Below are positions 48,841-61,473 of a DNA stretch of 64,000 bases, one piece after another. Position numbers and translations under genes: made by a program. Below the pieces are notes generated by a model, which ran no database searches, had not been told where the DNA came from, and worked only from the letters and a program-made list of their open reading frames with translations. The DNA is from Paramecium octaurelia (taxonomy: Eukaryota; Ciliophora; Oligohymenophorea; Peniculida; Parameciidae). How positions within the stretch are numbered: position 1 is the stretch's first letter; each line of letters starts with the position of its first letter. The stretch lies in assembly GCA_905182995.1 (NCBI GenBank), contig CAJJDP010000156.1:203931-267930 (forward strand), written 5' to 3'.

Positions 48841-51170
48841 TTTTGTATTTTTTAAATAAAATAATAATTCAAGTATATAGGTTGATATTAATACAATAGT
48901 GGTTGTCTATATAATATTAATATATTAACTATCAATTTAAAATCTTTACTATCAAATTAATTCAGCCTGCAAAAATAGCTTTTTTTAATTCTATATCTCT
49001 GACATGTTAGAATCCAAATTTTTGGTATTATTTCAACTAATATATGAATACATTTCCTTTTATAAATTCATTTTTAAATTACCAAAAATATCTTTTCTAA
49101 AGAAATTAATTATAAATAATTTTTAGTAAATTAACGTAAGAAATATATATTAGGAAAACATAAATTTGCCTTCAAATTTTATGATAAGTAATATTTAGAG
49201 GATGGAAGGAGTATATGGTGTGAATTGAAAAATGATTCACAAACAAAAAGATTAAATTTAAAAATTATCTTCAAGACATAAATATTTAAAGAGTGAAAAT
49301 TTAATGATTTTAATTGTAAAATTTATAATTTTGAACCTTTATATACTATCTGGTCCATTCATTTAACTTGATTCTGTAATTTATCTATGAGCAAATTCAT
49401 CATAGTTATTCCTATAGAACAAATAGTAATATTTGTACCTTATATTATAAAAATCAATTAAAAATATTTGATTGTAGAAAATTAGGCAAAATACTTTTTC
49501 TAAAGACAGACCATAATGCTATAATCAACATATTAATAGTATTTGAAAAAGTTTAAGAATAAAAATACCATAAATTGGAATTGAGATTTATTTGACAAAA
49601 TATTGTGATGGATTATACTTAGCATTATATATTGAAAATATATATAAATACCAATCATATTTTTATATTAAATAGCGAATTTAAAAATAGAAGCTATCCT
49701 ACTATGCTCTCATTATATTGATTAACTAATATGAAATTATCATTTGGTTGTGATAAAAAAATGTATTATAAAGGATTTAAACTAGAGGCAATTACGAAAT
49801 ATAACAAAATATATTTGATTATTAAAGGATTCTAATCTCAATATATAATTATACATCCTGAGTTATAATCCTTATTAATTAGTTGGTTGAATTATAAATT
49901 AATAATATTTATACTATTTTATTATGAATATAATTCAAATGTATTGAAATTAATTTTATTTCGTTTTTATATTTAGTAGTTTGAACTGTTCTGTTCATGT
50001 AAAATGATAGATTTTTATATCATTTTTCGTAGATCTATATATTGAATTGAACTTACTGCAATTGAAGTATAGTTAAAGGTGGAATTATTATCAAATAATT
50101 TTACTTACGAATTAAATTATTCCTAAATTACTCTTTCTACTATTCAAAAAACAAATATCAACTTCTCCTCTTTTAAGACTACAAATTCCCCGAGTTAATT
50201 TACTGATATATAGCAAATTTAAATTCCTACTTCTTTTATTGATTAAGCATACTATTGAATAAATTCTTAAATTAAGATTTGGAAAGTTTCTATAATAGTT
50301 TACATAAAAATTTTCAATTATTATTTTGTTTTCTTCCAAAAAATATTGGTTATTCAGACTCACACCACATGTAATTAAAAAGCCTAATCCATTTGATGAT
50401 TAATTATAAATGAAGCCAGTGTGATCGTCCAGCGAATTGTAAAAATTCAAATGATTTTGATCAAATCAACATCTGTTTTATGCTATTCTCTTTTTAAATT
50501 ATATCCCTGTAATTCAATTATTTAAATGAAGCAAAAGATCTGATTTATAAATACATTAAATAATTCTGATTATTGATCTCTTCTTGGAAGTAAGATAAAA
50601 TAGGATCTCTGTTATAAATAGATTAATATATTGTAGTTAATGTTGTGTATTTAATAAATTGCAAAGTATTTTGATATTCATAAATTAAATCATCTTTGAT
50701 AGAAACTCAAAAATATTATATTTGACTTCCATTTTATCATACATATTATCCTAATTAAACCCTAATAAATGATAAATACAATTTTTCAAATTATTATAAA
50801 TAATTTTTAGTGTTATATAAAATGTAAGAAATCCAATCATCATCACCATCCATTATCCAGCAAACATAATCCAAAATTCATGAGAGTAAAAGTCGGGTAT
50901 CAAATAGATATACTTCTCAATTTATATTTTTTCGTCAGCTTTTACTAGGATAGATGAATTTATTGACTCGTTTCTACTGATACCCTTCAAAAGATAAATA
51001 ATTCAACATAACTACAGCTAGAAATATCTTAATGTGTTTAATTTTCTATCTCTGAGTTTAACTACGAATCACAAATGTTTTCAGGAGTGACTCCCTTAAT
51101 ATATCAATTTATAAAGAATGAATAAAAATTTAAGAAAAATTCTAATGTAAAAATATTATCAAATAGATAA
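48841..51170. other. AT-rich gene-free stretch
   Basis: About 2.3 kb with no convincing gene. A 90-codon minus frame from ATG 50363 (MSLNNQYFLEENKI) is the longest seen and may be chance. No tRNA, repeat array or telomere sequence noticed. Confidence 0.45.
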
Positions 51171-52890
51171 TGATCAATCAAGAGGAAGGAAGTAATAAAG
51201 AATCTTAACAAATTTTACTCAAAGAATCTGATTGTATTTTATTTGAAGAAAACTAAAAACTTATTAGCTAGCCAAAGAATAAAGTAATGAAATACAACAT
51301 TGAATAATAATTTATGATGGATAAATAAGTTGAATTTAAATTAATCGATGACACAACTAAATAAAGTTTATAATGCTACAATATTGTGTTTGATATTTGA
51401 TGGCAATAAATTAATTAGAAAGATTGGAAGGTTTCATAACCATTACTAATTAATAACATAATGGACAGGTCGATTGTTTTATGTTAAATAATAGGAGATT
51501 AACTGATATCAGGGGGATGTGATCATAAAATAAAAGTTTGGTTGGTAGATTTAAAAGAATGAGTTGGTTTTTCTGTATTCCTTAGATTAACATACCAACT
51601 CTGTAGGATCGTTAAGACCTTAAATATATCCTCGAGGATATTATTAGTTTTATTCTTTATGGATTAATTTATAGTATTTAAAAATATTAATAAAAATATT
51701 TGATGCAATTATGTAATTCTATCTTTTAATTTCATTTTGAATTCCATAACAACCAACCTTAGCTGCTGGATATTAAATTCATTTCATTTAATGATCAATA
51801 ATTTTTTGGGTACCTTTACACTTGTATATTAATGATCTTTTGGTATTTGAATTATAGAACTGAGTCTTTTCATCTATTTCAAATAAAACCATCACTTTTA
51901 CAAAAATTATGAATGTGAAGATAGGAGCTGCTTTCCAAATATAAATAATAAAGTTAGAGATGTAAGATTCTTAGACATAAATGTCATATCTATTTGATAA
52001 GAGAATTTGATAATGGCACATTTAAAATTGTTTCAACTTTAAATTTTTAAAATGAGGTGACATGTGGGACGATGACAAATAATGGGTAGTATTTAGTATT
52101 TCAGGACAATAAGTCTGCAAAGTATTTATCATATGAATTATTATACTAATGATTCAAAAATTACTATCTTCCTATTTCACTCTGATTTAATGCTTATTGT
52201 CAATAATAGCATGAACTCAGTTTCTCTGCATTATTAAGTGATATAAAATTATCTAAAGATTTATTTAAATTTGAATATTATTTTAAATATCAGAAGTATT
52301 TCTAATTAAAGTTACTAGTTTATTGTTCTGGATTTATCTAATCAAACAAAAAGATAATTAACTTCTCCCTAATTTAAATAAATGTTCTACTAAAATTAAG
52401 TTGATATTGATAGTAACAATCCATAAAAAATATTATAAATAAATGAATTTAAATAATTTAATTGATTTACATCAAAATAGTTCATTATTAAAAAAAATAA
52501 ACAAATAATGAAGTAAATGAATATTTAATAATAGATTAGACTTCAATCTATCTTTTGAAATATTATATTGATTGGGAAACTGTTGCTTAAGATGAATAAG
52601 TTTTAATTAAAAATTTAAAATATTTGCAAATCACTACAATCTGATCAAAACCCTTCATAATGTAAATGAAACATATTTTGACATCAAACTTTTCATAAAA
52701 TTCATCCAAACTATTTTAATTATATATAGATTAATATAAATTTGAGGCAGAAGTTAATGGTAAGCTGCTAAAATTCTAACACATGAATTCTGATGGTAGA
52801 AAGTAAAGATATTATAGGAGGTTAAAAAACATGAAACTGCCTAAACTCATAGAAATAACATTTTTTAAGCAAGTGTATGAGCGTCGGTAC
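51171..52890 (+). pseudogene. Decayed WD-repeat gene
   Basis: Opens with a good N-terminal frame (MINQEEGSNKESQQILLKES) running ~75 codons to a TGA. Pieces of WD40 repeats then follow in changing frames: 'LISGGCDHKIKVWLVDLKE' (the SGG-x-D-x-x-I-K-x-W motif), 'LYSLDQHTNSV' and, near 52060, 'MWDDDKQWVVFSISGQ'. TGA codons and frame changes separate them without fitting introns. WD propellers are protein-interaction scaffolds; this one looks inactive. The right end is approximate. Confidence 0.5.
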
Positions 52891-53460
52891 TATACTTTCC
52901 TTTATAATTAGGTAGTAAATTGTTGGGATTTAGGATAGGAAAGGATTAGATGTAATTGGAATTGTTACTAAATTAATTACACAACTTTCAATCACATAAG
53001 CAAAATAAAAATTTTTAGGGAAATATACAATTGAATCAGATAGATTGATAAGAGTATGACCCTGTGTTTTGCAATTTAAGAGCAATTTTTATAAAGAACA
53101 TAAATGATGGGTTTGAATGGAATTCTTTCTTATTTAAGATTTAAAAAAAAATGAAGTATGTTAAAAAATAAGTTCCCATATCAAAATATTACAATTTATC
53201 TTGAAGTGTACATATTTTAAAATATTTTTCATTATGAATTTGAAGATCAAATATTGAAGTGTAGTTAAACTTTGAATATTTAGAAAAATAAGTACTTAAG
53301 CAATATCAACTGGCACTCTTATGCATTAAATTGAAGCATACGTTGTCTGTCAATACTTGATTTACACTCACTCGGATCAGCTAAGCGCTGTTTCGAAGTA
53401 TGAGTACACCTTGTTACATTTAGCGCTCAAATGAGCTGCTCAATAAGCCAATTCTCGATA
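52891..53460. other. AT-rich, then GC-richer edge
   Basis: The first part is AT-rich and featureless. From about 53330 base composition becomes clearly more balanced, and this continues to about 53700 through the small ORF listed next. Confidence 0.4.
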
Positions 53461-53664
53461 TCAAAGCCTTAGAATGCCAATCATTGAAAAAATAAGTGCA
53501 ACAACAAGAGTTTTTGAAAGTCCAGAAATACGTTTTCTAATGCAGAAAGTTGAAGCACCAATTAATTGATGACTGCGATAAGCCAAGAAAGAACTCAGCC
53601 GAGATACAATTGGGATAGGGTTTAGCATTTCTATTACGGTCTCTTTTTTCGATATAGACATCAT
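53461..53664 (-). CDS. Small hypothetical membrane-type ORF in a GC-richer patch
   Basis: 67 codons (MMSISKKETVIEMLNPIPIV) with a hydrophobic end ('SKTLVVALIFSMIGILRL') and stop TGA. It lies in a ~370-bp patch richer in G+C than its surroundings. No family recognised. It might be a chance frame in foreign or conserved non-coding DNA. Confidence 0.3.
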   Translation of the reverse strand: MMSISKKETVIEMLNPIPIVSRLSSFLAYRSHQLIGASTFCIRKRISGLSKTLVVALIFSMIGILRL

Positions 53665-53679
53665 ATTAAGAATAAAAAT

Positions 53680-55836
53680 TCATTGTCGAGGTAGAATAAA
53701 GTTCACAGTTGAACGCAAATAAACTTATAATTAAAAAAACAAATGCCAAACAGCACCACATGCTTCAGCATCACCAGTGAATAGTATATCCAACAGTATT
53801 ATATAATCAAACATCTCTAAGTTTTTAAAAATACCTTAATAATCAAAATAATTACATTCTTTATAATACGTTAACAAAGTATATCGTTTCTTCCTGTGTC
53901 GTAATATCCTGAATTGCATAAGCACTTGTTTTCTGCAGTCAAATGTCGATTTGTTTCACTAGAACATACTGTACAATTAGTTAGCAAGAGTCCATTGCAA
54001 CTTAGACAAGTATAATCACATTCTTGAATATAAAATGAAAGCATACTAAAACAAATATCTACAATGCCAACTTCTCCATATCCTTTCTTACAAACGCATT
54101 TTAAATCACTAGAGACTGTTCTATTCTATTCAGCTATGCACATCGAGCAGTATTGATTTGATGAATTATCTTCTGGAGATTAGCATTTTTCGCATCTTGG
54201 ATGACAGTCTTAATTTTCATTTATTAATACTTTTGCATAAAGTTGAACCATCATTTTAAACAACATTTTTTGTTCATGGAGCACAGATATATTTTCCGTC
54301 GACTAATTCTTTATGATAAATGTTTGGATCTCCACAATCTGTACAATTATTCTCAAACGGTCCTGAGAAATTGTAACAAGAAAAATAACATTCTAATTTG
54401 AAAATTTAAGAAAATTACATTAACAAATTTTATTATCTTATCCAGTACCCTTGCTTGCATGGACATTTACTATCAATAAGATTTCTATATTGTAATGGAT
54501 CACATGATGTACATTCTCCAAATATTAGAGTACATGTCAAACAAAATCCAGTTGAACATAAAATACATTCACCATCTAACTCTGCATATCCTAATGTTTA
54601 ATCACACACGCATTGTCCTGGGACAATTCTAGAACTCCGCATTTATTAAGTGAAGCAGGTTGTACAATAATCAGGTTGCGTAACATAACATGTTTGACAA
54701 ATCGGGTTGCTTTCTTCAATAATAAGTTCACATTTTTTACCTGGAGCCAAATAATGTGTCGAAAAACAACTTCTACATTCATTTTCTTTATCGCAAAGAA
54801 AGCAATTTTCTGTTCCCGCTGTGTACTGACAAGCTAATATAATTAATTATATTATAAAAAGCACAATGATTCCCTTTTTTAAAAAATCCGATGTCGCATT
54901 ATTGGCAGTCAGTGTCTACCGCTATTCCATTCGAATCATAAATATAATCGTATTTCATGCACATCTTGTCACACAAACATTAAGATCTTTTAATACATAA
55001 GGCCATGTACAAATTTAGCAGTCTCCTTCAAAACAAGTTTTACAATTAGTTGGACAAGCTAACTATAAAAAGATACATGGTACCAACACATTGTCCATTC
55101 TATAATTCATAACCATCCTTACATTCACTGAATGAATATACACCTCCCACTTTTTAACAAACTTTATGAGTTGCTTGACATTCTTTGGATAATGATAATA
55201 TATCTAACTTAATGTGCATTTCTAGTCAGTGTTACTTGATGGGGACTGACCATCATCGCAACTATCGCAAAATGAATTAGTAGGATCACATGTTTTACAA
55301 TTTGAACCACATTCTTTAGAATTAATAAAATTTATACTTGGAACTGCAAAAGATTATGAACAATTTTCGCCATATCCTGACCAACTGCAATATTAGCATT
55401 TATAGATATCCTAATATTTTTATCCAATTAAGCAACCATGATTAGACAATGATGGTATAGATTCAGTTGAAAAAACGACGTTTCCATCTTGGTCATATGA
55501 ATAAATCAAAGTATATGGATATTTTCCAAAAAATAAATGTGAATTAGTATTCGGCCCAAATTCATAACTTTAGACCTAAGGATTACACAGTGTTTCACGC
55601 CCATTGGAAGAAACCTTTACAATTAATTCAGTTGTTCCGACGCATACTTTTCCAATACCTAACTTAGGATAAATAAATTAACCTGCACAGAGATGAGGGT
55701 AGATGCCTGGAAAGTATTACAACGAAGGAGGGCATTACTTCTAAAATATTGCTTTGTTAAATTGAGCTGCAAAGGATCGAAAACCTAAACAAACTTAGAT
55801 TAACCACATATTGATGAGGTACTTGAAGAAAGTCAT
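53680..55836 (-). pseudogene. Secreted Cys-rich furin-like repeat protein, probably disrupted
   Basis: Starts at ATG 55836 with a signal peptide (MTFFKYLINMWLIQVCLGF). Cys-rich units follow, typical of ciliate furin/GCC2-like surface proteins: 'CGSNCKTCDPTNSFCDSC', 'CPTNCKTCFEGDCQICTW' and 'CEKCQSPEDNSSNQYCSMC'. Introns of 26, 25, 32 and 31 nt plus one of 22 nt near 54240 restore most of the frame. A TGA then stands where the pattern wants Cys ('YICAP' stop 'TKNVVQND', about 54290). Near 53890 the frame changes again ('NDILCQ' to 'YYKECNYFDYQG'). Both breaks could be mutations or sequencing errors. The 3' end is approximate. Confidence 0.6.
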
Positions 55837-56889
55837 CTGATATTTCTATTTATATGTTTTTATTTATTGATTTTCTAGGCTTTTAATCACGATTTATAAT
55901 GAATTTAAATAATATAAGAAAAGATATTTAACATAATTACCTATTTTATATTGACTTTGCTTTGAAATTGGGACAAAAATTTACTATCCCTGAATAACTT
56001 TAGATCATATAAATTTTCTTATACAATTTTACATTGCAGTTGTTAATTTTGATCTCAGCGAGTATTTTATAAGTAAAATTCAGATTTATAATGTTAAATA
56101 TTCCCTTTTTTTGTTACACTCAATATTTGGTATTTTTCATTTTTATTCAGTCTTGATTGGAAATGATACTCAGAATTAGTGGTTTATATAGTCTAATGGT
56201 ATTACCATGTAGATCCAAGCCAAATATAATAAATCAATAATCAATCGATTAAGCTACTTCCCTACAAATTGCTACAAAGCTCAATCATATTCATTTTGTA
56301 AGGCTCTCTAATAATCGTTTTGCTGATTTGAAAACTCTTAGACTTTTCCATTGATCACTCAAAACAGAATTTCAAGTTTATAACAAAATTAAATTAACAG
56401 CTTTCTGAGCATTCTAGAAATGGAACAAAGTAATAATTTCCAGAATAAGTAATGGAGGTAAAACTAACAGATTACTTAAAAAAATTGAAAATGCTTCTAA
56501 TATAAGAATAACATTATTTTATTTTAAAATTATTTTTAAGAAAATTTTGTAATTCCTACTCGAAATTAAAATTACTTTCTATGTTTTTTATAAAAATTTG
56601 AAAAATCCTCTAAATTTATTTAAATAACATAAATAAGTTTCGTACTTAAATGTAATAATGTTAAAAAAAATCCTAATTTAGTATGAAATAATACAATTTG
56701 ATAATTGCATGAATTCAGAGAATATTTTTTTCTCAAATCTTTATTCTAATTAAAATAATTTATTTTTGATTAATTTTAATTAAACCTGGTTTGCTTAGAA
56801 AGGAATCCCAAATTTCTCATAATTTATTTATCTGGAAAATAAAAATGATTTGAATGATTTTCCTTTAACGAGTTCTTAAATATCATTTC
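55837..56889. other. Upstream region of the Cys-rich gene
   Basis: AT-rich, no gene seen. Conserved in the second copy (57164-58190) with indels that shift any frame, which argues against coding. Confidence 0.5.
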
Positions 56890-56890
56890 N

Positions 56891-57163
56891 GTAACTTTAG
56901 ACCTAAGGATTACACAGTGTTTCACACCCATAGGAAGAAACCTTTGCAGTTAATTCAGTTGTTCCGACGCATACTTTTCCAATACCTAACTTAGGATAAA
57001 TAAATTAACCTGCACAGAGATGAGGGTAGATGCCTGGAAAGTATTACAATGAAGGAGGACATTACTTCTAAAATATTGCTTTGTTAAATTGAGCTGCAAA
57101 GAATCGAAAACCTAAAAAAACTTAGATTAACCACATATTGATGAGGTACTTGAAGAAAGTCAT
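56891..57163 (-). pseudogene. 5' fragment of a paralogous Cys-rich gene
   Basis: Encodes the first ~90 residues of a protein like that at 55836, from ATG 57163, and is cut at the N at 56890. Several replacements distinguish it. It is truncated by the assembly, so the rest of this gene is not in the window. Confidence 0.6.
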
Positions 57164-58190
57164 CTGATATTTCTATTTATATGTTTTTATTTATTGATTT
57201 TCTAGGCTTTTAATCACGATATATAATGAATTTAAATAATATAAGAAAAGATATTTAACATAATTACCTATTTTATATTGACTTTGCTTTGAAATTGGGA
57301 CAAAAATTACTATCCCTGAATAATTTAGATCATATAAATTTTCTTATACATTTTTTTACATCGCAGTTGTTAATTTTGATCTCAGCGAGTATTTTATTAG
57401 TAAAATACAGATTTATCATGTTAAATATTCCCTTTTTTATTACACTCAATATTTGGTATTTTTCATTTTTATTCAGTCTTGATTGGAAAAGATTCTCAGA
57501 ATTAGCGGTTTATATAGTATAATGTTATTACCATGTAGATCCAAGTCAACTATAATAAATCAATAATCAGTCGATTAAGCTACTTACCTACAAATTGCTA
57601 CTAAGCTCAATCATATTCATTTTGTAAGGCTGTCTGATAATCGTTTTGCTGATTTGAAAACTCTTAGACTTTTCCATTGATCACTCAAACAGAATATCGA
57701 GTTTATAGCAAAATTAAATTAACAGCGTTCTGAGCATTCTAGAAATGGAACAAAGTAATAATTTCCAGAATAAGTAATGGAGGTGAAACTAACAGATTAC
57801 TTAAAAAAATTGAAAATGCTTCTAATAGAAGAATAACATTATTTTATACTTATTTTTTAAGAAAATTTTGTAATTCCTGCTCGAATTTAAAATTACTTTA
57901 TACGTTTTTATAAAAATTTGAAAAATCCTATAAATTAATTTAAACAACATAAATAACTTTCGTATTTAATTGTAATAATGTTAAAAATTCTAATTTAGTA
58001 TGAAATAATACAATTTGATAATTGTATGACTTCAGAGAATATTTTTTTCTCAAATCTTTATTCTAAATAAAATAATTATTTTTTATTAATTTTAATTAAA
58101 CCTGGTTTGCTTAGAAAGGAATCCCAAATTTCTCATAATTTATTTTTCTGGAAAATAAAAATGATTTGAATGATTTCGAATTCTTAAATA

Positions 58191-59084
58191 TCATTTCAAC
58201 ATAATTCTCTTTCATGTCACTAAATAGTATATTTATCACTAATAATATTATGAAAAAGGGAGAATAGTCTAGTAAAACCCAGAAATTTAGATTATGCGAC
58301 TTCACAACAGCTACAGTAACAAGTTATAATAAAAATGGAGAATGATTGTTGATAATTCGTATTGTTAAAATTATGCTGAGATAAGTTTAAGCATGAAAGC
58401 GATTAATAATTCATTATTATTATAAATAATTCAACGAATTTTTAATATTAGGTGTAGAGAATAAAAGATATTGGAGTTTGATGCTAGAGAAAATAAGCAT
58501 TTTTTGACTTAATCTTCTGTTAGTATGATTTAATTGAGTAAAAAGATTTTTTGCTATTGATCCAAGAGGTAAATTTGTCCGCAGCATTGGGTGGGATAGT
58601 TCTTTGTGTATTTACTATCATATGGATAGTAAAAAAATGCAGTTTGATCCTGATTAGATATAGATGAGTTCACCACGGTAATTTTGATAGCCACTGAGAC
58701 TTTTTATACTTTAATCAGGCCAAGATCCTTTTAAATTTGGAATTCTTGCGAGATAAATGCATAACATAATCATTAAAACAATAAGGAATCTTATAATAAA
58801 AAGTATCAATATTATATTTTGCGTAAGTGTAAAACAAGTATTGTAAAATTCATGATTGATTATTAAGTTGGCATTGTTAATTATTAAGTGAAATAATACT
58901 TCGATAGATTAAAATTGAAAAATAAGAATAGGGTATTGCAGGCTTTGTTACTTTGCATAGACTATTTTTCCTTATTGCTTGTCTTAAATAAATTCTATTA
59001 ACCTATTCCATTCTTAAATGTTAATTTGCATTGCATTTATGTTGAACTCTAAATTAATAATAAAATACTAAATAGATCTTGATT
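58191..59084. other. AT-rich stretch, no gene
   Basis: No frame with good coding character. Ends just before a short spliced gene. Confidence 0.45.
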
Positions 59085-59554
59085 ATGAGTAGTTTTAATT
59101 ATTTCATCTTAATTTTCATCTTCAATAGTTTTGGATTTAATAGTTTTACTGATGATAAATCATCTAAAGGTTTGCAGTTGTATTTACAGTTGTATTTACA
59201 GTTTGACTCTGATTCGATGAAATAGTTTTTAGGAATGGTTTTATTTTATGAATAGTATTTGCTGTGTAAGCAGATTAAATCAGATGATAATAATCTGTTG
59301 ATTGAAGATTAAATCCAAAGGCTGAGAGAAAGGGTTAATAAATTTATATAATAAATATAATTTAGAATAATCAAATCCATGTATATGGTTCATTGTGATC
59401 ATCAATGTACACAAAGGCTTAACGTCTGGAGTTATCTAAATTAATGAGTTTCAAAATGCGCATTCCCTAATTGCATTATCTTGTAAGATATGAAAAATGA
59501 GACTTAAAACTTCTACTGCTTAATTGCAATAATTATTTTGAATTATCTAAATGA
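59085..59554 (+). CDS. Small spliced gene, secreted or membrane-anchored protein, unknown
   Basis: Exons 59085-59406, 59432-59482 and 59502-59554 (introns of 25 and 19 nt) give 141 residues. A signal-peptide-like start (MSSFNYFILIFIFNSFGF) is followed by a Leu/Gln/Tyr repeat, 'LQLYLQLYLQF', coded by a tandem repeat of about 15 bp. Amphipathic helices follow ('IEDQIQRLRERVNKFIQQ'), then a Leu-rich end (LIALSYLKLLLLN). The 19-nt intron is at the lower size limit. Family unknown. Confidence 0.5.
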
Positions 59555-59954
59555 AGTGATGTAAGAATATTAAAATCAGCCCTAGTTAGCCATCTGCTTC
59601 AATAATGACTTTGATCAATCTAGATTAATAAAAAGTTGAATTGCAAATGCAAATTCAAATATGAGGCTTAATTAATCTTCACAATTTATGTTTATACCAG
59701 ATCAATTATTATCTATAGGCTAAAAGTTCATGCATACACAAAAAAATCATAATTGTGAGCAATAACCACACTGCAGAAAACATTAAACAATTTTTGTTCA
59801 TTCTTAATTTTCTATAGATTAGAACACAATTAATTACTTCAATACTTAACTACATGGAAATTGTTTATGTACTTGTGTTTTATTTAAAATTAACAATAAC
59901 GTCATTTTTAATTAATTCTTAATATTAATTAATATATATATGTTCAATTCATTT
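59555..59954. other. Convergent intergenic region
   Basis: Between the 3' ends of a plus- and a minus-strand gene. AT-rich; nothing recognisable. Confidence 0.45.
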
Positions 59955-60732
59955 TCAAGCGTTTTGATTATATTTGGGGAACTAGGGTTTACATTAAAGA
60001 TATACTTAATAACTTGATAAACAATATTAACTTGACGTGTATGTTTAAGTTTGGCCACCATGGTACCGTGGATCTCTTATTTTGACTTATATTCCATTTA
60101 CAATTAGGATTGATTTAATTTCAAAAGGAATATTTCTAACTTAGCTTGTTTGATTTCCGTTACAAATTCTCCACACATCTCCTTAAAAATTACAATCACT
60201 ATAAAATTCTACACAAGGCTCTAAAATTTCTAAAGTGAATCCCCTCGCCCCCCAACTCTCTAATTTAAGAAATTATATTACCATTATCCGCATTCTCATC
60301 AAAATGACCTTGTAAAGTTAATTTAAGTGTCTTTGTTCCTTGTGGCAGATAAAAAATATATGATTTCGATTAGAACATATCTGGATAAAAGGAATTGAAA
60401 CACATTGTAGTTCCTTCATTAGGACGGTATGTGAAGGTATCTAAAACAGCATTATTAGCTAAGACTTGTAACGAATCACTGCCCGCATCCCAACTATCGA
60501 ATTTACCAATAGTGAAGCTAAAATGAAACTTAAGCCCTAGTATATTATTATTGAATTCTAAGGATATTTGTTCCGAACAAGAAAATTGCCCTTTAAATAA
60601 CATGCCTGCGCAACCAACTACCCTATTTGACCAATCGTTATTAAAACAATCACCACTTTGAGCATCGATACAGTTTTGATAAAATAGGATTGGATAGAAA
60701 AACAGAATCTTAATGAATGAAACCCCTGGCAT
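59955..60732 (-). CDS. Secreted two-domain protein with beta/gamma-crystallin-like C-terminus
   Basis: Exons 60732-60282 and 60259-59955, with a 22-nt intron (GTAATATAAT...TTAG), encode 251 residues. A signal peptide (MPGVSFIKILFFYPILFYQN) leads into a ~130-residue domain like the N-terminal module of ciliate Cys-rich surface proteins ('FDSWDAGSDSLQVL', 'NESWGARGFTLEI'). The C-terminal part reads 'CVEFYSDCNFQGDVWRIC', 'IPFEIKSILIVNGIQ' and 'DPRYHGGQTQTY'. That is the Y-x-D-x-x-F-x-G ... S-I-x-V-x-x-G ... P-x-Y-x-G order of a beta/gamma-crystallin unit, a fold that often binds Ca2+. Extracellular location is inferred. No Cys-rich tail follows. Confidence 0.65.
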
Positions 60733-61473
60733 TGATTTCCAATGAGCAAAATTTAAATTTATTATTAATTATTAAACATATTACTCACCGATATATCATG
60801 TTTAATTATCAAATTGAAGTTATAAGGTGTATAAATATTTTAAAAAATAAGCAATCCCTAGATCTTTGAGTTCAGAGAGAGTTGAAAAATAATTTCTTCA
60901 GTCAAAATATGCCTACTAGTAAAGGTTAGACTAAGAATAGTACCTACATTTACAATTAGAAATTGCAAGTGGATGCATTAAATTATATAGATTATCTAAT
61001 TCTGACTTTCTTTAGTCAATATTATAATTTCAGAATGATATGATATGAAATTATATTTCAATTTAATAATCAAATTACAAATTGTTTCATTCATATACAT
61101 TAACTATTGTAATCATAAAAGGTTCAACTAATATGGATTATCATTCTTAGCAAGTACTAACATAATTATCATATTAATGGTATTATATTAATATTTAATA
61201 ACTGTTTTTTTACTTTCAATTAAACATAATAATTGAGATTTCAATAAAATTAAAAAAAATAAACTCACTTTTTTTTAGACAGAGATTCTAAAAAATTGTA
61301 GTATTAATATTTTTAAAAGTATTATGAAGAAAATCAAGCTACCTTTGTAAATTTTCTCTAAAGTTGTTAAAAATTATTATGTCTTTTTATATAGGGTTAA
61401 ATAATTAATTCTAGGCCAGAATTCGTACTCGTATACAAAGTTTTATAACTAAGTATTTGCATTACTTTCAACT
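60733..61473. other. Divergent intergenic region
   Basis: Lies between starts of a minus and a plus gene. AT-rich; a short plus frame near 60909 (MPTSKGQTKNST) has no support. Presumably holds both promoters. Confidence 0.4.

Larger units (their letters stand above)
55567..58190 (-). repeat. Diverged 1.3-kb duplication: 5' end and upstream region of the Cys-rich gene
   Basis: 55567-56889 is repeated as 56891 to about 58190 across the single N at 56890. Unlike the other joins the copies differ at many sites, with indels in the upstream region and amino-acid changes in the coding part ('SSNGRETL' versus 'SSYGCETL'). They are therefore paralogues or alleles, not one molecule. Confidence 0.75.

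Noticed and set aside
50091..50363. 90-codon minus frame MSLNNQYFLEEN...
   Set aside because: No domain, isolated, and of a length expected by chance with a single stop codon.
57686..58305. 200-codon minus frame (MKSHNLNFWVLLDYS...)
   Set aside because: The homologous region before 56889 carries indels that break this frame, so it is not conserved as coding.
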